DNA of 64,000 bases, from contig JAMWET010000950.1 of NCBI GenBank assembly GCA_024036415.1, forward strand, positions 1-64,000. The letters run 5' to 3'. The notes under the pieces were generated by a model, which worked only from the letters and a program-made list of their open reading frames with translations, did not search any database and had not been told where the DNA came from. Positions within the stretch are counted from its first letter, which is position 1. Every line of letters begins with the position of its first letter. Position numbers and translations under genes: made by a program. Source of the DNA: Prochilodus magdalenae. Its lineage: Eukaryota; Chordata; Actinopteri; Characiformes; Prochilodontidae. This document shows, one piece after another, positions 1 to 9,215 of this stretch.

Positions 1-1977
1 TACAATTGCTGCAGTAAACATAATAAATGAAACACAGTAAAGCCTTTTTGGAAATGTTGCCTACTCAAGAAAATGAAAATCCATTTAATTACAGTTCAAG
101 TTTGTTCATCACAATATATTCCATCAAGGCAATAAAGAAACCATTTCAACAGAGGGACCCAATACAGGCAGAAAACGCATGGATTTGTTGAGAACATTGT
201 GGGAACTCTCTTGTGTAAACTCAGCAGTGTTATTTAACTGTCCAACTTAACACTGGATTTCCAGACATTGGTCAAATAGCCTTTTAAAGAAAAAGACAAG
301 GATCAGACTCTGTGCTCTTCATTTTGAATGAGCGATCTGTCTGTCTTCTTTAAGGTTTCTCAGGAGGTGGCAGACTTGGATCCCATAGACAAGAACCAAA
401 GCAGACACAGCGAGGTGGGTCAAGCAGTTCTTAATACTTATCCAAAATAAGACAACATATACAAGACTTTTTATCCCCCAAAGATCAAATGGTCTATTTA
501 CATGCACATGTGTTTGCATTTCTGTTTATTAAGGCTATAAAATTACTTAGCATTGTTAAAACAAAATAGCAATTAGCATTTGTATTTGAGTTGCCTCATG
601 GTAGCACTGCCAAAATTAGAATGTATTTGCAGCACTGTTCCATTTTCACTGTCAACAAGGCACTCCTGGCAATCTAAAGCTGTGGGCGGGACATCGGGAA
701 GGAAGTTTTAGTGTGTGGCATGTTTCAAGAAGAATTGTCGAAGTCTACACCTTGGCAGTACTAGCATATTAGTAACCGCTGCCAGTGACGTTTTAAGACT
801 TGACAACCAAGACGCAGACACACATGTCTCCAGTGATTTACCTTATTTTGTGTAGAAGTGATTTCTAACCAACTAGGAGAACTTGTGACTGTCACAAGCA
901 CCAGCATTAGTGACCTTCACCAACTTCTGGCAGAGGATTCCAGAAAGTATCGAAGGAGCACTTCCATGCCCATATGGGTATATAACTGTACCTTTCACAC
1001 CTATTACAGTTAGGAGTTGTTAACGGGTTGGGTGCAGTTCTCCACAGTCCTATTGTTAACATCACAATTACAGTGCTTGTAGTAAATATTCACTGTGATG
1101 CTCGCACTACCATTTACGTAGAATCTTGGTTTTAGGAAACCAAATTCTGATTGACTGATTTATTGAAAACATTCAAATGTGCTGTGCAGTGCTCCTCCAA
1201 GAAAGCGGTTGTGAAACCCTGTGCTGACCCACAGTGGCCCTGTTTGTGCCTAGCATCTTCTTTATAAATATATCCATCATCCAGGTCCATCAGCAGTCTT
1301 CTGAGGCTCTGCCCAAAGCCAGACACAGGTTAATGTACAAAATCACTTCCACATAAAACAGTAAATCACTTTGGACAGAATTATCCTCGACCTGATTGGC
1401 AAGTGTTAAAATGTCACCAGCAGTAGCTATTCCTACCTCTGTATTGTTAATAAGCATACAGCTCTGTGACAGTACCGCAAACATTTAGACTTTTTCCTTT
1501 TAGAACACTTTCAGAATGTTCTGCCCTCAGCGTTTGATAGTGATGATAAGCATCACAAACAAAACTGCCAAAACGTTTTAATATCAGCAGACCTAAAACA
1601 CATCAAAGCTGAAATTAAATTTGGGTGATTGTTATTCTGTTTTTAATGTTTAGAGTCAAACTATTAGACAATAAAAGTTAAATGTCGCAAGCAGTTTGTT
1701 TTTCCATATTCACCTTTTCCAGTGATTATTCCCTCACACTCACATGGTAAACAGAATCCCATACACAATTCTATTAGCATTTTTGAATTGGCATCTGAAT
1801 TTTAAAGAGTCTGAAGTATGCTGCTACAAAAATGGAATGGCGCATAATATTCAGTAAATTATTTTAGATGTTTTGCATTTTTGCACAGGAACTACAGCTG
1901 TAACATCTCAGCTGCCTTAACTATTGTTGTCATAATATTTAGTTGTTTGTTTGTTTGTTTGTTTATAATGTTCCCAG
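1..1977 (+). other. cry1: Last intron of cry1 (3' part)
   Basis: This stretch precedes the terminal cry1 exon and holds no exon I can recognise on either strand. It is AT-rich, and the short open frames in it resemble no protein family. It ends in a TTTG-rich pyrimidine tract followed by a CAG acceptor at 1975-1977. I infer that it is intronic because the exon after it encodes only the extreme C-terminus of CRY1, so the rest of the gene must lie upstream of the window. Confidence 0.6.
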
Positions 1978-2063
1978 GGCGAGGAACAGTCCCTATGAAG
2001 CGACACAGTGAAGACCCAGCAACAAGCAATAGGTGCAAGATTCAGAGACAGAGCAGCAACTAG
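1978..2063 (+). CDS. cry1: Cryptochrome-1, terminal coding exon (C-terminal tail only)
   Basis: CRY1 is the core clock repressor that, with PER proteins, inhibits CLOCK-BMAL1 in the nucleus. Only the last exon lies in the window. After a polypyrimidine tract and CAG at 1975-1977, the exon enters with two bases of a split codon and encodes GRGTVPMKRHSEDP..., closing with KIQRQSSN and TAG at 2061-2063. The vertebrate CRY1 tail ends in nearly the same way (KVQRQSTN in human), and a KR-S-E-D stretch precedes it in both. The photolyase-homology region is upstream of the window. Downstream are a long 3' UTR and, further on, mterf2, which also neighbours CRY1 in tetrapods and supports the call. Teleosts carry more than one cry1 copy (cry1a/cry1b), and this short tail cannot say which. 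Confidence 0.8.
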
Positions 2064-3170
2064 CCAAGCTTAAAAGGTGGTCTCCTTGCCGGTACTCAGG
2101 CATTTCTCCTCAGGCCAGCGATGAGACATGTTCCAGGAGTGTTCTTAAAGTTCCTTTAGATGTTAGTTACCTGCTCACATCATTTCCACCCTGAGGTCTC
2201 TCCTCTATGCTAGGTCATGGTGCAGTTCCACATGTATTGCTTATGTAAGTTAATGCTTTGAGACATGTGACTAACTGTAAACAAAACCCAGTTCATAAGC
2301 TGTGCACAGTGACATTCTGTATGTATTTACAGCCCTGTAAGTATGTACAGCGTTTGGTTCGTGTTTGTTTAAATGTTTGTATTCTCAAGGTTTATGTACT
2401 GATTGCCCACTCATGTCAGCATTCATGCACTTCAGACTTCATGTATATTTGTTTTCATTTGCGTATGCAAATCAGGATGTCTTACATACATGGTTTTCGT
2501 TCATGTTGGTGTATCCAGCCCATTTATAAGATTCCTTGTTTTGCAGTGAATGCGGTAAATATAGCACAATTAGAAATGACTGGAAAAGCAAGCAGTAATA
2601 CTGTGCCAATTTATCTGCACTTCATTTATATCACATTGCGATGCAATGTCGTGATGTACAAATAACAAATTTATTTTCAGCAATTTGATGTATTCAAACA
2701 CATTTTTTTTGCAAACTGAATGCTGAAATTTGTGTCCAGTGTTCTATAGATTCATTATGATCAGATCTGGTCAGTTAATTAAAGTGACCCCACTCCTTAT
2801 TTTTGTATAAAGCAGAGAAGATGTTATTATTATCAAAGAAGTGCATGGCTTAAGAGCCCAATTTAGCCTGTTTTGGTATAACTACAGGAACAATACAGCC
2901 TGCTATGTATATATGCAAATACTTCAGTCGGCATACCTCTGTATATACAACTTTTTTTCTTGCTTAGTTACAGACTTCCTGTTATTTTTTTATATGGAAA
3001 GCGATACCAGTTTGTTTTTTGAATTATTGGTATGTGCTCTTTATAAATCTTCATTAAATCATAAACATTAGACCTGTTGATTAACAATTGTGGTCCTCGT
3101 CACTTAATACTTTGCTCTAAATCTCTGAAGCAATGCTTGACTGAATAAAACTGTTTACATGTTAATAGTC
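2064..3170 (+). other. cry1: cry1 3' UTR (inferred)
   Basis: About 1.1 kb of T-rich, AT-rich sequence follows the cry1 stop codon without a further coding exon. ATTTA-type elements are scattered through it. The open frames here are short, lack recognisable similarity and are taken as chance. The 3' end is inferred from the first well-placed AATAAA, at 3144-3149. Confidence 0.5.
3144..3149 (+). terminator. Candidate cry1 polyadenylation signal AATAAA
   Basis: This is a canonical AATAAA about 1.08 kb after the cry1 stop codon, followed by GT/T-rich sequence. An ATTAAA near 3052 is an alternative. Transcript data would be needed to choose between them. Confidence 0.4.
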
Positions 3171-3199
3171 ATAGGGAGTTGACCGTAAATTCTTCTACT

Positions 3200-4074
3200 G
3201 GCGTTACCTTTGAACAAACTAGAATGGCTTCAGTGATTAGATATGACTTTCTTCTGCCATTGGTTGCTACTTAGAAATGACCTTCTAAGAACTAGATAAG
3301 AGAGCACTTCTCATCTGCAGTCTATACTTACACTTGAAACACAAAAGACTCACTAGAGAAGAAATATTCTGAAAAGTTGTGTATGGGACATCACATATAT
3401 GCACACACCTTCAAAGATATGCTTATACTCATCCCAGAAGCATCCCGACATAAGACCCTCCAGTATTTCTTATGGAATCAGTTATATTAATGGGTTCTTA
3501 AAGGGGAGTTTGTATATTTTTGTTGCAGTAACAGCTTCTACATTTCTGGGCTGGCTTTTACACTAAATGCTGGAGTATTGCTGTAGGTAGCTAATTCTGG
3601 TTTTATGTGTGATGTCATAGCGCTATGTAGTGTTATTTTAAAGCGTGTTCAGACATGCTTCTTTTTATCAGAAAACTGCTTCCAAAAGCCTCTGTTTGGC
3701 ATAACATAAGCTTGCATGTGGCTGCTCCAAGGAAGACTTTTCTACTCCAGAGCCTTTCTTTGCGCGTTATAGCAGTGTACATGCTCAACTGAACTCCTGT
3801 GCCAGCACGGAGCATTCCTTTAGCTGACTTCATTCACTATTTGCAAAGGGTGTCTCCGTGTATTTAGGATGTAGTTGTTGGTTTTTTTTACAACTGAGGC
3901 GGTCAGCATGAGTGGTATTTCACAAAGCAGGATTTTTTTCTGAGAGTCAGATGAAATAGACATCCAGTAGGTAAGAGAATGTAGAGAATGGTGCAGAATT
4001 TTTCATAGTGCTGGAGATCAGAACCAGAACATCTGAGGGGTTTGACACCACTAAAAGTTACTGCATGAATTTGG
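3200..4074. other. Intergenic, nothing recognised
   Basis: No coding exon, RNA gene or clear repeat was found between the end of cry1 and the first Tc1-like remnant. The short reverse-strand frames here have no family resemblance. Confidence 0.4.
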
Positions 4075-4575
4075 ATGAATATGATAAAAAAAAAGTTGCA
4101 TCCAGAAGGAATCACTCGACAGGAATGAAACTTGGTGAGTAGGTTTGACATTGTGAGACATATGTATGCTTCAAGTTTCACATTGGACTGCGCCTGTGAC
4201 ATAAGCAGGGATGGGCTTTACTGCTGTACCTGACGAAATAACAGCCATGATTGTGGACATTCAGTGAGCAGTGATGCCCTCCATGAGTCATCCTGTAAGT
4301 GCTAGCACCGCTGGTAGACAGCTGCACAATGCAAGACTACATGCACACAGACTGTTACAACGACTGCCCAGAACACCGCGTCATCATCATCAAAGACTGC
4401 AATGGAGTCGTGCCAGACTGTAGTGGAGTGTCTCAAAATAACAGTGGGTCATATTCAGTGACAAGTCCCACTGTTGTCTTGGTGGAGATTGAATGGAGAT
4501 TGAATGGTTTGTTGTCACATCTCACACGTCATTACACGTCACACGTCATTACACGTCACACGTCATCTCACACAT
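4075..4575 (+). mobile_element. Decayed Tc1/mariner-like element (copy 1 of 4)
   Basis: The left end reads GATAAAAAAAAAGTTGCATCC then AGAAGGAA, matching the inverted-repeat start of three other copies near 14.1, 42.2 and 52.0 kb. Inside, the stretch around 4255-4300 (GTGAGCAGTGATGCCCTCC) matches the transposase segment AVMxSMxHS of the 52-kb copy. The coding frame is destroyed. The right end is missing: the element runs into short CACGTCATTA repeats and then the Gypsy LTR-like repeat. Confidence 0.65.
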
Positions 4576-4580
4576 CATCT
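4523..4580 (+). repeat. Short tandem repeat, CACACGTCATTA-type units
   Basis: About four imperfect copies of a 15-16 bp unit built on CACGTCATTACACGT sit at the broken right edge of the Tc1-like copy, directly before the Gypsy repeat. They probably arose locally from the Tc1-like sequence, since the 42-kb copy has a related GTGTTACATGTC here. Confidence 0.6.
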
Positions 4581-4585
4581 CTCAT

Positions 4586-4827
4586 AGCTATGAGAGAAGT
4601 TCAGCTACGCACCTAAACCAACTCTTCAGCCCAGCTCACTGCCCCCTGCTGTTACCCCATGGGTATAGCAATCAAATTTTTGAAAGCATGGTCATTTTCT
4701 CCCCAAATAAAACTCAACATTAACCACGTATTTGTTTTTACAAGTAAAGAACACAAATACAATATTTACAATTGAAAGTAAATAGACAAAATTGCCATTT
4801 TCCTCCACAGAAATGTGACCACACTTT
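4586..4827 (-). repeat. 3' LTR-like repeat of the Gypsy element
   Basis: About 242 bp shared with 8579-8714, including AGCTATGAGAGAAG at the outer end and CACAGAAATGTGACCACAC at the inner end. Read on the element's strand it starts near TGTGGTCACATTTC and ends near CTTCTCTCA, consistent with a TG...CA LTR. An AATAAA lies inside on the plus strand. Exact boundaries are uncertain because similarity runs a few bases past both putative ends. Confidence 0.6.
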
Positions 4828-4920
4828 CACACGCTCCCAGACAAGAAGAAATGGGTCCCGCCATTTACCAATCACGATTTCTATTAACTACAATCCTAAT
4901 CCTCTTGTGATTTCCTTTAT

Positions 4921-5340
4921 TTAACACGAAAGTGCAACAGGTGGTATGTATGGTGTTGCGATTAGAGGTACAGAATACACATAGGGAACATATGTAAGTG
5001 AGGGATAATAACTGGGGTATGGGTAGAGTGTGTAAGGGGGTACTGTGTTTTGTATAAACGGTTGTGGAAATTGACTGGGATGAGGTAAGTTGTGTGCAGG
5101 TGAGTGCGGACTTAGGTAAGCTTTTGCTGAGTTAATCTGTGCGTAAGTTTCCACTGATAGTTTACCAAGAGACTCGTATGTGAAAACTTGCCTTGGCCTT
5201 CTATCTCGAGCTGACCTTCTAACCTCTGGTTTGTGTGCTACAGTAGGAGTCAGGTTCTGCTCCTTGTGAAGGGATCCTGGATCATCACATTCATCTTCCA
5301 TCTCAGACGCCGCACGAACAGGAGTGTGTTCATCTGTCAT
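4921..5340 (-). pseudogene. Gypsy pol C-terminal tail
   Basis: The reverse strand encodes 139 aa with the segment RRSARDRRPRQVFTYESLG followed by a Pro/Tyr-rich end. Fish Gypsy polyproteins commonly end with an RRS-R-RRP-x-x-x-TY block of this kind. The frame overlaps the upstream integrase fragment by a few bases in another phase, so it has probably been shifted by an indel. Confidence 0.65.
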
Positions 5341-5827
5341 TTCTCTCTCTTTCCTCCTCTCTCAACTGCATGCCTGATTGACTGCCCTGATCCACAGTAG
5401 GTTGTTGGTGGTAGACTGCAGCGGGTCTCCACACTGTTGTTTCTGCTGGTACCCTCAGCCAATAACCTCTCATGTTTGGATCATCATCAGAATCAGTATC
5501 CAAACTGTCTTGGGAGCCTGTCAATTCTCGTGTCCTAATCGTTCTGAATTGACCTTTTGGTCGCTGTGTCTTTTCCTTAGAGACAGACGCATTAGGGTGT
5601 GAGGAAGTCTCAACTGGCAGGACGTTAACCAACAATAAAAGATCGTGGTGGAGCATTCTCGTTTTTTGGTTATCTCCAGCTTCAGGGTACACAACGTACA
5701 CTGGGTTATCACCAAACTGTTTTTTCACAATGTAAATGGCCTTTTCCCAGTAGGATCTTAGCTTTCCTGGCCCTCCACGCTCACTGAGATTCCTGACTAG
5801 GACCCTGTCACCAGGTTGTAACACCAC
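5330..5827 (-). pseudogene. Gypsy integrase C-terminal domain fragment
   Basis: The open stretch of 165 aa starts with [21 protein letters not shown] and continues with a W-E-K block. This is the usual Gypsy integrase C-terminal GDRVLVRN...GPGKL...W signature that contacts DNA. It lies directly downstream of the catalytic core remnant on the same strand. The Met at its start is not a real initiation site. Confidence 0.75.
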
Positions 5828-5885
5828 TCCTTTTATTTTTGCATCATAGAATGACTTGCCTCTGGCACTAGACTTTTTGCTATTC

Positions 5886-6604
5886 TCACTGGCAATCTGA
5901 TAAGCTTCCCCATCGGTTTAGCCCACTTTGCTGCATAGGCTGTGTCACCTCCACCAATCCAAACAGCACGTCAACTGGTAGACGTGGATGGCGACCAAAC
6001 AGAAGAAAATGAGGTGAAACACCTGTTGATTCGTGCTGAGTACAATTGTATGCATGTACAACTTGTGGAAGTCGATCCACCTCTCCTTTTCCTTGTCAGT
6101 TAAAGTCCTTAACATCTGCAGTATTGTCCGATTAAATCATTCAGCTGGATTGCCCTGTGGATGGTAGGGTGATGTTCTCGAATGACGGATCCCGGACAGT
6201 TGTTGAAGTGTACGGAATAGTTCGTTCTCAGACTCGCGGCCTTGATCGTGATGTATCTTGGATGGATATCCAAAATGGGGTACAAAATCATTAAACATTC
6301 GCTCAGCAGCTGTCTTACCACTTTTGTTTCTAGTGGGATAGGCTTGTGCGAATCTTGTAAAATGATCAACGACCACGAGAATGTACTCGTATCCACCCCT
6401 ACTTGTCTCCAAATGTAGATAGTCAATGCACACCAACTGCAGAGAAAAGTTTAATGTGATACTGCCCATAGGGGCCCGGACACGAGTTACTGGCTTTTTT
6501 GACTTGATACAGGGACATCTTTTAGTGATGTAATCCTCTTTCTCTCCAGAATCTTTCCTTTGCCAAATGCACCACCTTTTCTGTGCCAACATGAGACATT
6601 TCAT
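5886..6604 (-). pseudogene. Gypsy integrase catalytic core, broken
   Basis: Two reverse-strand pieces cover the rve core. The 6137-6604 piece carries the first Asp in the CIDYLHLET block, the second Asp in [10 protein letters not shown], and a Glu after YHPQGNP, so the D,D,E residues can still be seen. The 5886-6080 piece carries the later helix ([14 protein letters not shown]...[11 protein letters not shown]). A stop/frameshift lies between them near 6080-6137. Family knowledge: this enzyme joins element DNA to the host chromosome. The copy is inactive. Confidence 0.8.
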
Positions 6605-6707
6605 TATGAAGCTGCTTTAAAACCATGTCGCTGTATTTGGCTGGGAGCACTAACAGTTTCCTTTCATTCACTCGCGGGTAGAGGAGGTCATAAATAATTT
6701 GGCCCAT
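6522..6707 (-). pseudogene. Gypsy integrase N-terminal HHCC zinc-finger remnant
   Basis: The fragment holds [22 protein letters not shown], with the paired histidines of the HHCC finger. The two cysteines fall in the adjacent frame (CPCIKSKKP), which shows a frameshift inside the finger. Confidence 0.65.
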
Positions 6708-7443
6708 TCATGAAATGGCTTTGCGCACCTCCTCGGTCAATGGCGTGCCTGCTTCCTTTAACTTTATCACTTCACTGATAGCCTCATCCACTCGTTGTGC
6801 TCCCACAAGTTCATTGTGGCTAATCTGAGACAAATTGTCACAGGATGGGATAGGGTAGCCGGGAGAGGAAAGGTTGCTGCAACCCAGAGAAGATCTTTTT
6901 GCCCACACCGCGTGTACCACATCCTTGGTAATCTTCTTAGTACAGGACTTGGCATAGTTTTCAATGTCGAGTGGGACACGTGACAACATGTCAGCATCGA
7001 TATTGAACTTTCCTGGCCTATACTTTATGTCAAACCGAAAATCTGAGAGTTCACCGTTCCACCTATGACCTACTGCATTCAGCTTAGCAGTACTCATGAC
7101 GTACGTCAGAGGATTGTTGTCAGTGTATATTGTGAAGTGTGGTGCATAGTACAGGTAACCCCTAAACTTTTCACACACCGCCCCTCTTTAAGGCAAAGAA
7201 CTCCAGTTTCCCACTGTGTAGATGGTAGTTACGCTCAGCTGCTGTTAGCGTCATAGACCCATATCCAATGACCCTCAGCTTGCCATCCTGATGCTGATAG
7301 AGAATGGCACCCAGACCCTGGTCTGAGGCGTCTGTATGTAACACAAAAGGCGAATTGAAATCAGGACATGCTAACACAGGGGGGTTCACTAGGAGGGTGA
7401 TGAGTTGCTCAAGGGCTTGCTGATGCTCATTTCCCCAGACCAC
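6708..7443 (-). pseudogene. Gypsy RNase H domain, split by a frameshift
   Basis: The 7171-7443 piece contains FVLHTDASDQGLGAILYQ, the first catalytic Asp region of Ty3-type RNase H. The 6708-7178 piece continues with FTIYTDNNPLTYVMS and the closing KYRPGKFNIDADMLSRVP (normally N-x-x-AD-LSR). The two pieces meet out of frame around 7171-7190, just after the ALKRGG block. RNase H removes the RNA strand after reverse transcription. This copy is inactive. Confidence 0.8.
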
Positions 7444-8470
7444 AGGTGTTTGGAAGGCAATTGTGGTCCTTTACTTTTGCAACGTGCTGGAGCCATAAGG
7501 TCTGACTTGGCTTGGAGCAGCTTATAGATAGATTTAGCTATTCATGAGAAGTCCTGAATGTAAGAACGATAATAGCCCAGAAACCCAGTGAGCTTCCTCA
7601 CATCTCCTACTGTCTCTGGTATTTTGCTGGTTAACAACTTTACCGCTTCCAGATCTTTGGGGTCAATTCTCACTCCCTGACCTGACACAAGGCGACCAAC
7701 GTACCTAACTCCACGCTTAAAAAACTCACAGTTCTCAGGTCTTATCTGTACCCCATGACGCTGTAGGGACTGGAGAACTTTGCGGACAGCTTCTAAGTGA
7801 TCATCATGTCGTCAAGATAAGGTATGCAGCACTCATCCCTCACTGGGCCTAGCATCTCCTCCATACTTCGTTGGAAGGCTGCTGGTCCATTGGAAAGTCC
7901 AAATGGGATATGGACCCATTCATAAAGCCCCCATGGAGTGATGAACGCAGTGCGATGACAGGAGTCTTTGGCAATGAAGCCTTGATGATAGGCTTTTCCC
8001 TGGTCGAGGATACTGAACCAGGAATAGCCACTCAGAGTGTCAGTAAAATCCTGTATCCTAGGGAGTGGATGTCGGTCAGGAATGGTCTTCTGGTTTAACA
8101 GACGATAGTCAATACCGAGGCGGAGCGACCCATCTTTCTTACACACGCAAACCACTGGAGCAGAAAAAGGGGACTTTGATTTTACAATCCATCCTCTCAC
8201 CAGCAGCTCCTGGATATACTCCTGTACCTCTTTAAAACAGTGGCTTGGACCGTACCCAGGGAGGTCTTCCTTGGAAGAGTGACAGCATGTTACATGCTAT
8301 TTCTCACAGGGATAGCAACATATGGACTACTGGACATGTGTATTTCTAACAGGCCCTCCCCAACTTCTAATTCTGCCAGTTGTGCATTATCTTCATCAGG
8401 TTCAAAAAGAATGTAAGTATCTGATGGGTCAATACTGGGTGGAACAGGACACAGCTGGATTACAACACGT
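7444..8470 (-). pseudogene. Gypsy reverse transcriptase, degenerate
   Basis: The best piece, 7793-8200, has [20 protein letters not shown], a degenerate [14 protein letters not shown] block, [17 protein letters not shown] and the polymerase motif YLDDMM, in which the two catalytic aspartates remain. Upstream (8200-8470) the translated reverse strand still shows conserved pre-RT sequence with a stop. Downstream (7444-7790) the thumb/connection region is interrupted by stops. A pol-type reverse transcriptase is certain; loss of function is equally clear. Confidence 0.8.
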
Positions 8471-8578
8471 GGTGCTTTTTAATGACGGTTTTAAAGTGTT
8501 AATTACATTACTAACCTGGAAAACAGGAGAGCAATGAGGAAACACAGCAACACGGTTGAACGTTTCTGAGTTCTCTGC

Positions 8579-8714
8579 AGCTATGAGAGAAGTTTAGCAA
8601 CGCACGTAAACCAACTCTCCAGCCCACACTGTAAAGAACACAAATACAATATTTACATTTGAAAGTAAATAGACAAAATTGCCATTTTCCTCCACAGAAA
8701 TGTGACCACACTTT
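8579..8714 (-). repeat. 5' LTR-like repeat, internally deleted
   Basis: This copy matches both ends of the 4586-4827 repeat but lacks about 100 bp from its middle, between CCAACTCTCCAGCCCA and GTAAAGAACACAAATACAAT. It lies upstream of pol in the element's orientation, as a 5' LTR should. Confidence 0.6.
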
Positions 8715-8784
8715 TGTGGGCGTCACCAATACATGACTTGTATTTCGCACGGTGCAGGAGTTAAAGTGAGTCCAAGTGATGAAG

Positions 8785-8880
8785 AGAGGTCAGAACATGC
8801 TAGGGTGATCTAAGACTGGCCCAGTCATCAGGAGATCTCAAGCTTGATCCCTGCGCATACCACACTCATCCGTGGCTTTA
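8785..8880 (+). repeat. Possible tRNA-derived SINE fragment
   Basis: GATCTAAGACTGGCCCAGTC followed by ATCAGGAGATC and CAAGCTTGATCCCTG resembles the head of fish tRNA-derived SINEs, the last string standing where an RNA polymerase III B box would be. It is imperfect, and no 3' tail is clear. It lies about 350-430 bp before the DHFR-like start codon. Confidence 0.35.
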
Positions 8881-9215
8881 CGCGTCTGTTACAGGTACCA
8901 TGCGCGGGTTTTCAGCCTCCCGGCTCAGCGGTCTAATGAGGTGGGCGGAGACCTCAGCAGTAGGTGACACTACCTGCGACCTAACTGGCAAGGATGTAAA
9001 AGAACGACAGTTTTATGATAGGTGTGAAAAGCACGAGACACGCAGGTTATGGGTCCATTAATCAGACAGCAAAGCAGCAGATCAATAGGTTCAATGTCCA
9101 CGCGCCTCCACCTACCAGCTGCCGAGCGTAAGGGAACTCCCCCTCAGCAGCCCCTCAGAGCAGCTCGCGTGAGCAGCATCGCTGCGTGAGGAGCGTGAAG
9201 AAGCGCTGCGAGACA

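Larger units (their letters stand above)
4586..8714 (-). mobile_element. Degenerate Ty3/Gypsy LTR retrotransposon
   Basis: On the minus strand the order is reverse transcriptase, RNase H, integrase zinc finger, integrase core, integrase C-terminal domain and a tail. That is the pol order of Ty3/Gypsy elements (RT-RH-IN). Direct repeats at 4586-4827 and 8579-8714 flank it and serve as candidate LTRs. The recognisable coding remnant starts only about 250 bp inside the 5' repeat, so gag and most of the protease have been deleted. Pol is broken by several frameshifts and stops, so the copy cannot be autonomous. I found no convincing target-site duplication. Confidence 0.85.

Noticed and set aside
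2258..2665. 135-aa frame downstream of cry1
   Set aside because: Lies in the cry1 3' UTR. It is rich in Cys/Tyr/His from T- and A-rich sequence, and no family is recognisable.
8785..8880. Functional tRNA gene
   Set aside because: Only a degenerate B-box-like string is present. No cloverleaf could be closed, so at most a SINE fragment is listed.
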